This document shows, piece by piece, positions 51,592-60,955 of a DNA stretch of 64,000 bases. Source of the DNA: Rahnella rivi. Its GTDB lineage: Bacteria; Pseudomonadota; Gammaproteobacteria; Enterobacterales; Enterobacteriaceae. The stretch is from the NCBI RefSeq assembly GCF_019049655.1, contig NZ_JAFMOX010000067.1, positions 124,001 through 188,000 of the forward strand, read 5' to 3'. Under the pieces are notes generated by a model, which saw only the letters and a list, made by a program, of their open reading frames with translations, was not told the origin of the DNA and did no database searches. A program made the position numbers and the translations under genes. Position 1 is the stretch's first letter. The number at the start of each line of letters is the position of its first letter.

Positions 51592-54500
51592 ATGGCCAAT
51601 TTTTTCATCGATCGCCCGATTTTTGCCTGGGTATTAGCGATCATTCTGTCTTTGTCCGGCGCACTGGCGATTTACTTTTTGCCGGTCGAACAATATCCCG
51701 ATCTCGCCCCTCCTAATGTTCGCATCTCGGCAACATATCCCGGCGCATCAGCACAAACATTAGAAAATACCGTTACCCAGATTATCGAGCAGAACATGAC
51801 CGGCCTCGACAATCTGATGTACATGTCTTCGCAAAGCAGCAATGACGGTAAATCGCAGATTACACTGAGTTTTACCGCCGGAACTGACCCGAATGAAGCG
51901 CTGCAACAGGTGCAGAACCAGCTGCAACAGGCGCTGAAACGTTTGCCACAGGATGTGCAAACGCAGGGGGTGACCGTCTCGAAAACCGGTGATACCAACC
52001 TGATGATGGTGGCGTTTGTCTCCACCGACGGCAGTATGGATAAGCAGGATATCGCCGATTATGTGGCCTCGAACATTCAGGATCCGCTGAGCCGCGTGGA
52101 CGGCGTTGGCAGCATCGATGCTTACGGTTCACAGTACGCCATGCGGATCTGGCTTGACCCGGACAAACTCACTAATTACCAGCTGACTACTGCCGATGTG
52201 GTCACCGCGATCAAAGCGCAAAACAGTCAGGTAGCGGTCGGGCAGCTCGGCGGCGCACCTTCTGTCGATTTCCAGGCGCTGAATGCCACGATCAATGCGC
52301 AATCGCAATTACAGACGCCGGAGCAATTTCGTCAGATCACGCTGAAAGTGAATAAGGATGGTTCGCAGGTCAAACTGGGGGATGTGGCAGAAATTGGTCT
52401 GGGTGCTGAAAACTACAGCCTGCTCAGCCGCTACAACGGTCAGGCCGCGTCCGGTATGGGGGTGAAACTGGCGTCCGGTGCGAATGAACTGCAAACCGAC
52501 AAAGCGGTGCGCGCGCGCCTTGAAGAACTTTCGCATTACTTCCCTCACGGCCTGAAAGCGGAAGTGGCGTATGAAACCACGCCGTTCGTCAAAGCGGCGA
52601 TCACTGATGTGGTGAAAACGCTGTTTGAAGCCATCGTGCTGGTGTTTCTGGTGATGTACCTGTTCCTGCAAAACTTCCGCGCAACGCTGATCCCGACCAT
52701 TGCCGTGCCGGTGGTGCTTCTCGGCACTTTTGCCGTGCTGCATCAGTTCGGCTACAGCATCAATACCTTAACCATGTTTGCGATGGTACTGGCGATCGGC
52801 CTGCTGGTGGATGATGCCATTGTGGTGGTGGAGAACGTTGAGCGCGTGATGAGCGAGGAAGGCCTCAGCCCCAGAGACGCTACGCGTAAATCGATGGGGC
52901 AGATACAAAGTGCGCTGGTCGGTATCACCCTGGTGCTCTCCGCCGTGTTCGTGCCGATGGCGTTCTTTGGCGGCACCACCGGCGCGATTTACCGTCAGTT
53001 CTCCATCACGATTGTGTCAGCGATGGTGCTGTCAGTGTTTGTCGCGCTGACGCTGACACCGGCGCTGTGCTCAACCCTGCTGAAACCTATTGCGAAGGGG
53101 CATCATCACGGCAAACGCGGCTTCTTTGGCTGGTTTAACCGCATGTTTGACCGCAACGCGCGCCGCTATGAAAACGGCGTGGCGGGGATTTTACGCAACA
53201 GCCTGCGCTGGATGCTGTGTTATGCCGCGCTGGTGGCGTTGCTGGCATTTATGTTTATTAAGTTACCGACCTCGTTCCTGCCGCTGGAAGACCGTGGTGT
53301 CTTCACGGTTCAGGTGCAGTTACCGCCGGGTTCGACACTGCAGCAAACGCAAAAAGTGGTCGAGAAAGTCGAAAACTACTTCCTGAAAACCGATAAAAAA
53401 GATGTGCTTTCGGTGTTTTCCACCATCGGCGCAGGGCCGGGCGGTAACGGGCAGAATGTCGCTCGTATGTTCGTGCGCCTGACCCCGTGGGATGAGCGTA
53501 CAGGTGCGGATGACTCCTCCTTTGCGCTGATTGAAAAGGCTACCAAAGAATTCAGTAAGATTACCGAAGCCAGAGTGATCGCCAGCAGTCCGCCGGCCAT
53601 TAACGGCCTCGGCAGCGCCACCGGTTTCGACATGGAATTGCAGGATCACGCCGGGCTGGGCCACGCGGCACTGATGTCAGCGCGTGATCAGTTGCTGGAT
53701 ATGACCGCCAAAGACAGCAATCTGATCCGCGTGCGTCATAACGGTCTGGATGACAGCCCGCAGTTGCAAATCGACATCGATCAGGTCAAAGCGCAGGCGC
53801 TGGGGGTGTCGATCACAGATATCAACAGCACGCTGAGCACCGCCTGGGGGTCGACTTACGTCAACGACTTTGTTGATCGCGCCCGCGTCAAAAAAGTCTA
53901 CGTTCAGGCCGGTGCAAAATTCCGTATGCTGCCGGACGATATTAACCGCTGGTATGTCAGAAACGCCACAGGAACCATGGTGCCGTTCTCCGCGTTTGCC
54001 ACATCATACTGGCTGACCGGCTCGCCGCGCCTTGAGCGCTACAACGGATATTCCGCGCTGGAGATTGTCGGGGAACCGGCAGAAGGCGTCAGCAGCGGTA
54101 CGGCGATGGATACCATGGAAAAGCTGGTGGCGAAATTACCGACAGGGATTGGCCTCGAATGGACCGGGTTGTCCTATCAGGAGCGTTTATCCGGTTCACA
54201 GGCGCCTGCGCTGTATGCCCTTTCCCTGCTGGTGGTGTTCCTGTGTCTGGCGGCACTTTATGAAAGCTGGTCGATTCCGTTCTCAGTCATGCTGGTGGTA
54301 CCGCTCGGCGTGCTCGGTGCGGTGATTGCCACCTGGATGCGCGGGCTGGAAAACGACGTGTATTTCCAGGTCGGGATGCTGACCATCATCGGGCTGTCGG
54401 CGAAAAACGCCATTCTGATTGTCGAATTTGCCAATGATCTGAACGTCAGGGGCCGGGAGCTGTTAGAAGCTACGCTGGAAGCCTCGAGAATGCGCCTGCG

Positions 54501-54747
54501 CCCTATCCTGATGACCTCGCTGGCCTTTATTTTCGGCGTACTGCCGATGGCGACCAGCACCGGCGCAGGTTCTGGCAGCCAGCACGCGGTGGGTACCGGC
54601 GTCATCGGCGGGATGATTTCCGCGACCGTGCTGGCAGTCTTCTTCGTGCCGTTGTTCTTCGTGCTGATCCGCCGCCGTTTTCCGGGGAAAACCACGGAAC
54701 CGGTGATAGCCGATATCGTTGAGACAGCACCGGCAGAACTCAAATAA
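51592..54747 (+). CDS. acrD: RND efflux pump AcrD
   Basis: Inner-membrane, proton-driven exporter of aminoglycosides and amphiphilic compounds, working with AcrA and TolC. 1051 residues (E. coli 1037). Twelve membrane helices surround two large periplasmic loops. The proton-relay Asp pair is in IGLLVDDAIVVVENV (about 400-415), and the Lys is in IGLSAKNAILIVEFAN. Its sequence follows AcrD more closely than AcrB (DNLMYMSSQSS; HNGLDDSPQLQIDIDQ). It is unlinked to an adaptor gene, as AcrD usually is. Confidence 0.95.
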   Translation: MANFFIDRPIFAWVLAIILSLSGALAIYFLPVEQYPDLAPPNVRISATYPGASAQTLENTVTQIIEQNMTGLDNLMYMSSQSSNDGKSQITLSFTAGTDPNEALQQVQNQLQQALKRLPQDVQTQGVTVSKTGDTNLMMVAFVSTDGSMDKQDIADYVASNIQDPLSRVDGVGSIDAYGSQYAMRIWLDPDKLTNYQLTTADVVTAIKAQNSQVAVGQLGGAPSVDFQALNATINAQSQLQTPEQFRQITLKVNKDGSQVKLGDVAEIGLGAENYSLLSRYNGQAASGMGVKLASGANELQTDKAVRARLEELSHYFPHGLKAEVAYETTPFVKAAITDVVKTLFEAIVLVFLVMYLFLQNFRATLIPTIAVPVVLLGTFAVLHQFGYSINTLTMFAMVLAIGLLVDDAIVVVENVERVMSEEGLSPRDATRKSMGQIQSALVGITLVLSAVFVPMAFFGGTTGAIYRQFSITIVSAMVLSVFVALTLTPALCSTLLKPIAKGHHHGKRGFFGWFNRMFDRNARRYENGVAGILRNSLRWMLCYAALVALLAFMFIKLPTSFLPLEDRGVFTVQVQLPPGSTLQQTQKVVEKVENYFLKTDKKDVLSVFSTIGAGPGGNGQNVARMFVRLTPWDERTGADDSSFALIEKATKEFSKITEARVIASSPPAINGLGSATGFDMELQDHAGLGHAALMSARDQLLDMTAKDSNLIRVRHNGLDDSPQLQIDIDQVKAQALGVSITDINSTLSTAWGSTYVNDFVDRARVKKVYVQAGAKFRMLPDDINRWYVRNATGTMVPFSAFATSYWLTGSPRLERYNGYSALEIVGEPAEGVSSGTAMDTMEKLVAKLPTGIGLEWTGLSYQERLSGSQAPALYALSLLVVFLCLAALYESWSIPFSVMLVVPLGVLGAVIATWMRGLENDVYFQVGMLTIIGLSAKNAILIVEFANDLNVRGRELLEATLEASRMRLRPILMTSLAFIFGVLPMATSTGAGSGSQHAVGTGVIGGMISATVLAVFFVPLFFVLIRRRFPGKTTEPVIADIVETAPAELK

Positions 54748-54764
54748 CGGTAAAAAAAGTCGAC

Positions 54765-54798
54765 AAAAAAGGCGTTAATGAGAATTAACGCCTTTTTT
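54765..54798 (+). terminator. acrD terminator
   Basis: AAAAAA plus GGCGTTAAT (54771-54779) pairs with ATTAACGCC (54784-54792) plus TTTTTT. It is 24 bases after the acrD stop and symmetric enough to act on both strands. Confidence 0.88.
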
Positions 54799-54941
54799 AT
54801 TATTGATTTACTGGCTGTGAGAACCGTCGCTAACTGGACGTAATGGTCTTCCTGAACAAACGTTTTTTATAATGACGTGCTGACACTGAGAATAAATCTG
54901 TGTGCTTTACCGGCTATGTTTTTACTGTCACGGTGTGGCTG

Positions 54942-55001
54942 TTACGCGTTCAACATACGGTCGATAAAGTCTTTCCAGTTTCCTAATTCTTGCTCTAACA
55001 T
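54942..55001 (-). CDS. ypfM: Small protein YpfM
   Basis: 19 residues, MLEQELGNWKDFIDRMLNA, matching E. coli YpfM (MIERELGNWKDFIEVMLRK) in length and in 12 or so positions. AAGGGGAG lies at good spacing before ATG 55001. It sits between acrD and yffB, as in E. coli. It is predicted to be an amphipathic helix; the function is unknown. Automated gene callers usually miss it. Confidence 0.88.
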   Translation of the reverse strand: MLEQELGNWKDFIDRMLNA

Positions 55002-55200
55002 TTTGCTCCCCTTGATTGGACGAGGGGATTATACGGTTATATTTTAAACAAACAAATTATACCGACCGCTTATATAACCTGGATCACAATCCCGCCCCGT
55101 CTGGATCCTGCCCGCGTTTTGCCTCATTATGTGCCCTATCCTCGCGCCCGCATTCTGTGCTGGTGAAAAGTTCATAATTACTGACAGGTTACGTTTTTCT

Positions 55201-55584
55201 ATGGCAACGACTTCGGCTTCAGCCCCATTTATTCTTTATGGCATTAAAAATTGCGATACCGTGAAAAAAGCCCGTCGCTGGCTGGAAGAAAACGGTGTCA
55301 GTTGCCAGTTTCATGATTACCGGGTTGAGGGGCTGGATGACAGCCTGTTGCAGAACCTGATCGACAAACAGGGCTGGGAAGCGATGCTAAACACCCGTGG
55401 CACCACCTGGCGCAAGCTCGATGAAGCAACCCGCGCAGGCTGTGACAATGAAGCCCGCGCTAAAGCGGTGATGCTGGCGCATCCGGCTGTCATCAAACGC
55501 CCTTTTTTACTGGCACCCAATGGCCAGTCTCTGCTGGGATTTAAACCAGAGAGCTATCAGCAATTCCTTGCGGAGGTAAAATAA
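55201..55584 (+). CDS. yffB: ArsC/Spx-family reductase-like protein YffB
   Basis: 127 residues (E. coli 118). It has a thioredoxin-like fold with YGIKNCDTVKKARRWLEENG (the single active Cys, about 21), YRVEGLDDSLLQNLI, LNTRGTTWRKLDEATR and VIKRPFLLAPNG. Probably a glutathione-dependent reductase; the substrate is not established. The start is ATG 55201; 24 earlier in-frame codons are not family-like. dapE starts 1 base after the stop. Confidence 0.92.
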   Translation: MATTSASAPFILYGIKNCDTVKKARRWLEENGVSCQFHDYRVEGLDDSLLQNLIDKQGWEAMLNTRGTTWRKLDEATRAGCDNEARAKAVMLAHPAVIKRPFLLAPNGQSLLGFKPESYQQFLAEVK

Positions 55585-55585
55585 C

Positions 55586-56713
55586 ATGAGCTGTCCCGTT
55601 GTCGATCTTGCCCAACAGTTGATCCGTCGTCCGTCACTCAGCCCCGACGATGCAGGCTGCCAGGAGATCATGATCGCCCGCCTCGAGGCCATTGGTTTCC
55701 ACGTTGAGCCGATGCATTTTGGCGATACCCTGAATTTCTGGGCAACGCGCGGTGAAGGCAAAACGCTGGCCTTCGCCGGACACACCGACGTGGTGCCGAC
55801 CGGCGATCACAAACTCTGGGTCACCGGCCCGTTTGAACCCACCCTGCGCGACGGCATGCTTTATGGACGCGGCGCGGCGGACATGAAAGGTTCGCTGGCG
55901 GCAATGGTGGTTGCAGCAGAACGCTTTGTGGCCGCCAACCCGCATCACAAAGGGCGACTTGCCTTTCTGATTACCTCTGACGAAGAGGCCAGCGCGGTCA
56001 ACGGCACGGTAAGAGTGGTCAATGCCCTGATGGAACGTAATGAACGCCTGGATTATTGTCTGGTCGGTGAGCCTTCCAGCACGACCCGCGTAGGTGACAT
56101 TGTGAAAAATGGCCGTCGTGGTTCCATGACCGCCAACCTTCACGTTCACGGCGTTCAGGGCCACGTAGCCTATCCCCATCTGGCTGACAATCCGGTGCAT
56201 CGCGCCATGCCTGCGCTGAACGAACTGGTGACTACCCTGTGGGATGATGGCAATGAATTCTTCCCGCCAACCAGCATGCAGATCGCCAATATCAATGCCG
56301 GTACTGGCAGCAACAATGTCATTCCCGGCGAGCTGTATGTGCAGTTTAACTTCCGCTTCAGCACCGAACTGACCGATGAAATCATCAAACAGCGCGTCGC
56401 CGCGCTGCTGGACAGCCATAATCTGCAATATACCCTGAACTGGGTGGTGTCCGGCCAGCCGTTCCTGACCTCACGCGGGGCACTGGTCGAAGCCGTGATT
56501 AACGCGGTTCGTCACTACACTGAGATGACTCCCGAACTGCAAACCACCGGCGGAACCTCCGACGGGCGCTTTATCGCACTGATGGGCGCGCAGGTGGTCG
56601 AACTGGGGCCGGTAAACGCCACCATTCACAAAATCAACGAATGCGTTCATGCCGCCGATCTTCAGGTTCTCAGCCGTATGTATCAGCGCATCATGGAGCA
56701 GTTAGTCGCATGA
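55586..56713 (+). CDS. dapE: Succinyl-diaminopimelate desuccinylase DapE
   Basis: Zinc metallopeptidase-family enzyme of lysine and meso-diaminopimelate synthesis. 375 residues, as in E. coli. Metal and catalytic positions lie in FAGHTDVVPTGD (His about 66), GRGAADMKGSLAAM (bridging Asp), TSDEEASAVNGT (catalytic Glu pair), VGEPSST, and TSDGRFIALMG, with His in NATIHKINECV. It overlaps the M15 peptidase gene by 4 bases (ATGA). Confidence 0.97.
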   Translation: MSCPVVDLAQQLIRRPSLSPDDAGCQEIMIARLEAIGFHVEPMHFGDTLNFWATRGEGKTLAFAGHTDVVPTGDHKLWVTGPFEPTLRDGMLYGRGAADMKGSLAAMVVAAERFVAANPHHKGRLAFLITSDEEASAVNGTVRVVNALMERNERLDYCLVGEPSSTTRVGDIVKNGRRGSMTANLHVHGVQGHVAYPHLADNPVHRAMPALNELVTTLWDDGNEFFPPTSMQIANINAGTGSNNVIPGELYVQFNFRFSTELTDEIIKQRVAALLDSHNLQYTLNWVVSGQPFLTSRGALVEAVINAVRHYTEMTPELQTTGGTSDGRFIALMGAQVVELGPVNATIHKINECVHAADLQVLSRMYQRIMEQLVA

Positions 56714-57390
56714 TAACCCAAGAGATGCTGACCGGACGCTCAACCGCTCACCTGGTCACATTGGGCGACGGGCCACACCGTTTGCAGCCAGAGGCGGCAC
56801 AGGCGTTTGCCCGGATGCAGCAGGCAGCGCGTGAAGCGGGGTTTGATCTCCAGCCAGCCAGTACCTTTCGTGATTTTGATCGCCAACTGGCTATCTGGAA
56901 TGGAAAATTTCGCGGTGAGCGACCAGTATTAGATAAGGACAGCCAGCCAGCAGACGTCAGCAGATTGTCTGCCGCACAGCGGTGCGAACTGATCATGCGC
57001 TGGTCGGCATTACCGGGCGCCAGCCGCCACCACTGGGGCAGCGATCTGGATGTGTACGATCCGCGTCGGGTGCCTGCCGGCCAGACGTTACAGCTGGAGC
57101 CGTGGGAATATGAGCAAGGCGGGTATTTTTATTCGCTGAACAACTGGATGTCAGACCATATGGCGGAGTTTGGTTTTTATCGTCCGTATGCTGAAGACCG
57201 TGGCGGGGTAGCTGTTGAACCCTGGCACCTGAGTTATCGCCCGCTGGCGCAGTTGTGTGCATCGCAACTGACGCCGGAGGTGCTTATCAGTGCATGGCAA
57301 GGGCAAGATGTGGCCGGTTCTGACTGGGTTATCAGTGAGATGGCCACCCTCTTCCCGAGATTCATCGCCCTACCAACAAACAACATTTAA
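56710..57390 (+). CDS. M15B D-alanyl-D-alanine carboxypeptidase-family protein
   Basis: 226 residues with no signal peptide. Zinc-site motif: SRHHWGSDLDVYD (SxHxxGxDxD type, about 124-136). The second His is in EPWHLSYRP. This is the VanY/LdcB pattern, cleaving D-Ala-containing peptides. It is translationally coupled to dapE, placing a peptidoglycan-peptide enzyme beside diaminopimelate synthesis. Without a leader it may act in the cytoplasm on recycled muropeptides; that is inference. Confidence 0.87.
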   Translation: MITQEMLTGRSTAHLVTLGDGPHRLQPEAAQAFARMQQAAREAGFDLQPASTFRDFDRQLAIWNGKFRGERPVLDKDSQPADVSRLSAAQRCELIMRWSALPGASRHHWGSDLDVYDPRRVPAGQTLQLEPWEYEQGGYFYSLNNWMSDHMAEFGFYRPYAEDRGGVAVEPWHLSYRPLAQLCASQLTPEVLISAWQGQDVAGSDWVISEMATLFPRFIALPTNNI

Positions 57391-57400
57391 GGAGCACGCC

Positions 57401-57586
57401 ATGGAGTGGATTAAAGATTACTGGTGGATCATTTTGATCATTCTGATTGGTATGTTGATCAGCGGTGTGAAGGAACTGCGACGCGTTGATGTGAAAAAAT
57501 ACCTCAACGACAAACCTGAAATTCCACCGCATCGCGATAATAATGCCGAGTGGGACAAAGATGATGAATGGCCGAAGAAGAAGTAA
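57401..57586 (+). CDS. ypfN: YpfN family small membrane protein
   Basis: 61 residues (E. coli 66). One N-terminal membrane helix (WIKDYWWIILIILIGMLISG) is followed by KELRRVDVKKYLNDKPEIPPHRD and an acidic/Lys tail. ATG 57401 has GGAG upstream. It is 10 bases after the M15 gene. The role of the family is unknown (UPF0370). Confidence 0.92.
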   Translation: MEWIKDYWWIILIILIGMLISGVKELRRVDVKKYLNDKPEIPPHRDNNAEWDKDDEWPKKK

Positions 57587-57603
57587 AAGCAGTTAAAAAC
57601 GGA

Positions 57604-57628
57604 GGCAGCCAAACTGGCTGCCTTTTTT
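57604..57628. terminator. Terminator between ypfN and ypfH
   Basis: GGCAGCC (57604-57610) pairs with GGCTGCC (57616-57622) around AAACT, followed by TTTTTT. The left flank AAAAACGGA allows use on the minus strand by ypfH as well. Confidence 0.88.
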
Positions 57629-57630
57629 GA

Positions 57631-58275
57631 TCAATGCACCGGCGGCTCGTCATTCTGCAAATGCGAAATGGCGGTGTTGATCATGTGCGAATCCAGCCCG
57701 TGCGCCATGCCCGCCTGAATATTCAGGGTACTGACGCAGCCTAAAGCGTTGAGTCGTTCGGCCGCACTTCTGGACTGGAACGGATTGATCACCGGATCCT
57801 GCTCGCCGTGAATAAAATGCACCACAGTGCCTGCCGCAATGGGTTTTTCCGGCAGATTAGCGAAACGGCCACTGAAAGCGATAATGCGCGAAGCGAGATG
57901 TTCTTCCACTTTGGTGGATTCCAGCGCCATGATGGTGCCCTGTGAAAAACCGACTAACGTGGTATTTTCAGGAGTGACACCGGTTTTTTGCTGCCAGTCG
58001 CGGACAATCTCAATAAACAGCGGCATCGCGGCATCAATACGCGGCTGGCGGTTTTTCTCCGTCACGCCCTGTACAGAGAACCACTGAAACCCACGGCCAA
58101 AGTCACAAATATCCGGGCTGCCGACGCTGACGACCTGAGCCTGCGGGAAAGAGACGGCGAAAAACTTGCCAATTTCACCCATCGAAATCGGGTTATCGCC
58201 CACGCCGTGAAATAATAAAATCAGCTGGTTAGCACGCGCTTCCGGCTGCTGGACGATAATCTGTTCTGAGCTCAT
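57631..58275 (-). CDS. ypfH: Esterase YpfH
   Basis: 214 residues (E. coli 232). Carboxylesterase/phospholipase-like alpha/beta hydrolase: oxyanion-region LLFHGVGDN, nucleophile elbow GFSQG (about 108-112), Asp in HGEQDPVIN, and His in AGMAHGLDS. The natural substrate is unknown. It lies downstream of tmcA on the same strand with a 108-base gap, so it probably has its own promoter. Confidence 0.92.
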   Translation of the reverse strand: MSSEQIIVQQPEARANQLILLFHGVGDNPISMGEIGKFFAVSFPQAQVVSVGSPDICDFGRGFQWFSVQGVTEKNRQPRIDAAMPLFIEIVRDWQQKTGVTPENTTLVGFSQGTIMALESTKVEEHLASRIIAFSGRFANLPEKPIAAGTVVHFIHGEQDPVINPFQSRSAAERLNALGCVSTLNIQAGMAHGLDSHMINTAISHLQNDEPPVH

Positions 58276-58383
58276 GGGTTTCTCCCGTTTTAGGTTAATG
58301 CCGTCACTATACGCCGCCTGCCGGTGAGTGAAATCGGGTTTTATTGAATGAGTCTTTCCATTTTTTGCAATGAAATCTGCCCG

Positions 58384-60378
58384 TTATTCCCCCCGTCCGC
58401 AGGATTTGAGTGCCTGCTGCGTTTCCTCTCGCCAGCGGGCCACCAGCGCCCTGCGGCCGGTTAGTTGCAACATTTGCACAATTTCCGCGGTGCTTTTTCC
58501 CTGTTGTAACCAGGCACGCAGCGCCTGCAACGGCAACGGGCTGGACATCAACAGGCGGCTGAGGGCGGGAAGACTGCTTTGTGCTGGCCGATGCGCGAAG
58601 GCAAATCCGGCCAGTTCGCGCCAGTCGGCGCCATTCATTCGGGTATCACCCTCGGGCGGGAACGGCAGCCGGATATCGGTCAGCGTCGATAGCCAGCGCC
58701 AGTCACGGTGAAGCTGATTTAATGCTGCCTGAGCCAATTCATGCCCCGCAGGACTGAGCGGTAATATCGCCATCGCGGCATAACACCCGCTACTGGCCTC
58801 TTTCTGCGTGCTGATACGCGCAAGCTGAAAACCGGCCTGATGCCACAGCGCGGTAAGTTCTTCGGTATAACCGAAACTCACCGACAGAAAATCCAGCCCC
58901 GCCTGCTGCGCACACTTTTGCTGTTCCGCCAGTAAATGGCGGGCGATCCCCTGCCGCCTCAGCGCCGGGTGTACTGCAATCCGACTGACGCGCCGTGAAC
59001 GCAATACGGCGGCTTCGGGGAAACCTGCGTGAGCCGCGAGCGACTGCGCCACCAGATTGCCACGCGGACGCCGCCGCCCCGCCCAGACGTCCTGCGCCAG
59101 CGCCTCGCTAAGTCCGCCCTCATCCACCAGCCACAGCGCACCGGTTAACGTCGAACCTTGTCTGGCGGCGCTGAAGGTCATCCCCGGCGCATCCAGTAAA
59201 CGACGTAAATCCAGCGGCGAAGTACGGTAATGCGCGCTGGTCAGCAGGCCGTAAAAATCCTTTAGCAGCGCGGGCTCCTGACACCAGCGTGCGGCGTCAA
59301 CCGGGAAAATTTCCGGCGTTTCACCGGTGTTATGCACGTCTGGCAAATGTTCTTCAAACAGCAGCAGTTCACTGATAAATGGCTCGAGCGGATCCTGTTC
59401 CGACCAGCGTATCGGTGCGCGCAGCCGCAGATCGTGCCATTGCGGCAGTGATGCACAAAACTTCAGCAAAAAACCACGCCCGGTGCCTTCGTAGCCCTCC
59501 ACCGTGGTGGTAAGTAACACACGCGGGAAGGCTTTGACCATTACCGAAAGCATCGGCGCAGGGATAGCTGCGGCTTCGTCGATAATCAGCCAGTCAGCGC
59601 CGTTGACCGCCCCTTCACGACATAAGGTCAGCAGAGCATCAGGCGCAATAAAACGTACCGACTCCGGTGCATGACAGAGAATGTGATCAACCGAACGTTT
59701 GCCCGGCGCCGTCACCCAGCAGGTGCCCGACCACTGCGCAGTCAGCATACCTGCCAGCGTTGATTTGCCACGGCCACGAGGCGCAGTCAGCACCCAAACA
59801 CCGGATTTTGCCTGCATAAGCAGTTGCAGAATCGTCTGCTGCTGCGGCGTTGGCTGACCATCAGGCGGCAGCCACCGCGCCGTATCGGGCAACGGGGAAA
59901 GTTCAAAATCGGTGTCTTGTCTGCACAGTGCAACGTGCGGCGCGTTTTGCAGCAAACGCTGAAAACGATGGATAAAACGGGGCGTGGCGATCGGTTGCGG
60001 CTGTTCACTCCAGCGCAGGCTGTCGCTGTCGGGCTGTTGCGCCCAAAGCTGCCATGGCGGCACCAGCAAAATCAGCCAGCTTCCGGCTTTCAGCGTGCCG
60101 GAAAAGGCGGCCAGTGCCTCGACATCCAGCCCGCTGCGCGCATCAAAAATGCCGTGTAAAACGTCCTGACCCAGCAGCGTCCGTGCCGCAGAGGGTGAGC
60201 AGGCGTTCACTCCGGCGGGCGGCGAATCACTGAGCCACAGCCAGTCGCCTTCGCAGCCTGCCGACACATGTCTGGCCTGATCTTCACACCAGCCCGCTTC
60301 CCCGCTAAACACCAGTAAACGCCGCACACCCTGGTGCTGCATCTGATGCTGTAATGAGGTCAGGGACGCGGCGGGCAT
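58384..60378 (-). CDS. tmcA: tRNA(Met) cytidine acetyltransferase TmcA
   Basis: Makes N4-acetylcytidine at the wobble position of elongator tRNA-Met, using ATP and acetyl-CoA. 664 residues (E. coli 671). An RNA-helicase-like module with Walker A APRGRGKSTLAG (about 200) and DEAA in IIDEAAAIPAP precedes a GNAT domain (VHPALRRQGIARHLLAEQ) and a C-terminal tRNA-binding tail. It starts 1 base after the DUF441 stop, so the two are coupled. Confidence 0.95.
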   Translation of the reverse strand: MPAASLTSLQHQMQHQGVRRLLVFSGEAGWCEDQARHVSAGCEGDWLWLSDSPPAGVNACSPSAARTLLGQDVLHGIFDARSGLDVEALAAFSGTLKAGSWLILLVPPWQLWAQQPDSDSLRWSEQPQPIATPRFIHRFQRLLQNAPHVALCRQDTDFELSPLPDTARWLPPDGQPTPQQQTILQLLMQAKSGVWVLTAPRGRGKSTLAGMLTAQWSGTCWVTAPGKRSVDHILCHAPESVRFIAPDALLTLCREGAVNGADWLIIDEAAAIPAPMLSVMVKAFPRVLLTTTVEGYEGTGRGFLLKFCASLPQWHDLRLRAPIRWSEQDPLEPFISELLLFEEHLPDVHNTGETPEIFPVDAARWCQEPALLKDFYGLLTSAHYRTSPLDLRRLLDAPGMTFSAARQGSTLTGALWLVDEGGLSEALAQDVWAGRRRPRGNLVAQSLAAHAGFPEAAVLRSRRVSRIAVHPALRRQGIARHLLAEQQKCAQQAGLDFLSVSFGYTEELTALWHQAGFQLARISTQKEASSGCYAAMAILPLSPAGHELAQAALNQLHRDWRWLSTLTDIRLPFPPEGDTRMNGADWRELAGFAFAHRPAQSSLPALSRLLMSSPLPLQALRAWLQQGKSTAEIVQMLQLTGRRALVARWREETQQALKSCGRGE

Positions 60379-60379
60379 G

Positions 60380-60832
60380 TCAGCTTTTCCCTACCAGCAT
60401 CGACAGTAAACCGGCGGCGATCAGCGGCCCGACCGGCACGCCTTTAAACAGCGCGACGCCGAGCACGGTGCCGACCAGCAAACCGGCAACCAGATGGGGC
60501 TGCGTTCCCATCAGCGTAAGACCTCGCCCGCCCAGCCACGACACCAGCACGCCGACCAAAATAGCGGCGATAGATTTCCAGTGCAGGAAGGAATGCACAA
60601 TGGTGCTGGCACTGATTTTTCCGCTGGCAATAGGCGCCATCACTCCGACAGTCAGAATGATAATGCCGATGGTCAGGCCGTATTTTTCTATCCAGGGGAA
60701 GAAGTTGTTCAGCGGCGTGATACGTACCGTCAGCAGGAAAAACATCGCGATAGTCACCGCGCTGTTGTGACTGATAATGCCGAGCCCGGCAAACACCAGT
60801 AAGATCAAAAGGGTTGGATCGAGAAAAGCCAT
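60380..60832 (-). CDS. DUF441 membrane protein (YeaL family)
   Basis: 150 residues, four hydrophobic helices. DPTLLILLVFAGLGIISHNSAVTIAMFFLLTVRITPLNNFFPW and VGVLVSWLGGRGLTLMG are family-typical. The function is unknown. In E. coli yeaL lies elsewhere; here the gene precedes tmcA in one transcript. Confidence 0.9.
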   Translation of the reverse strand: MAFLDPTLLILLVFAGLGIISHNSAVTIAMFFLLTVRITPLNNFFPWIEKYGLTIGIIILTVGVMAPIASGKISASTIVHSFLHWKSIAAILVGVLVSWLGGRGLTLMGTQPHLVAGLLVGTVLGVALFKGVPVGPLIAAGLLSMLVGKS

Positions 60833-60860
60833 AGCGTTCCCTGCGTTTTCCTGTCAGGAA

Positions 60861-60884
60861 GTAAAAAAGGCTCCGGGGAGCCTT
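60861..60884 (-). terminator. ypfJ terminator
   Basis: AAGGCTCC (60867-60874) pairs with GGAGCCTT (60877-60884). A run of T follows on the minus strand (60863-60868 as A on the plus strand). Confidence 0.8.
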
Positions 60885-60955
60885 TTGAATCGGTCATTGA
60901 TTATTGAACAGTTTTTGCAGCCAGACCAGAACTGAATAGCCTGCATTTCACCGAA

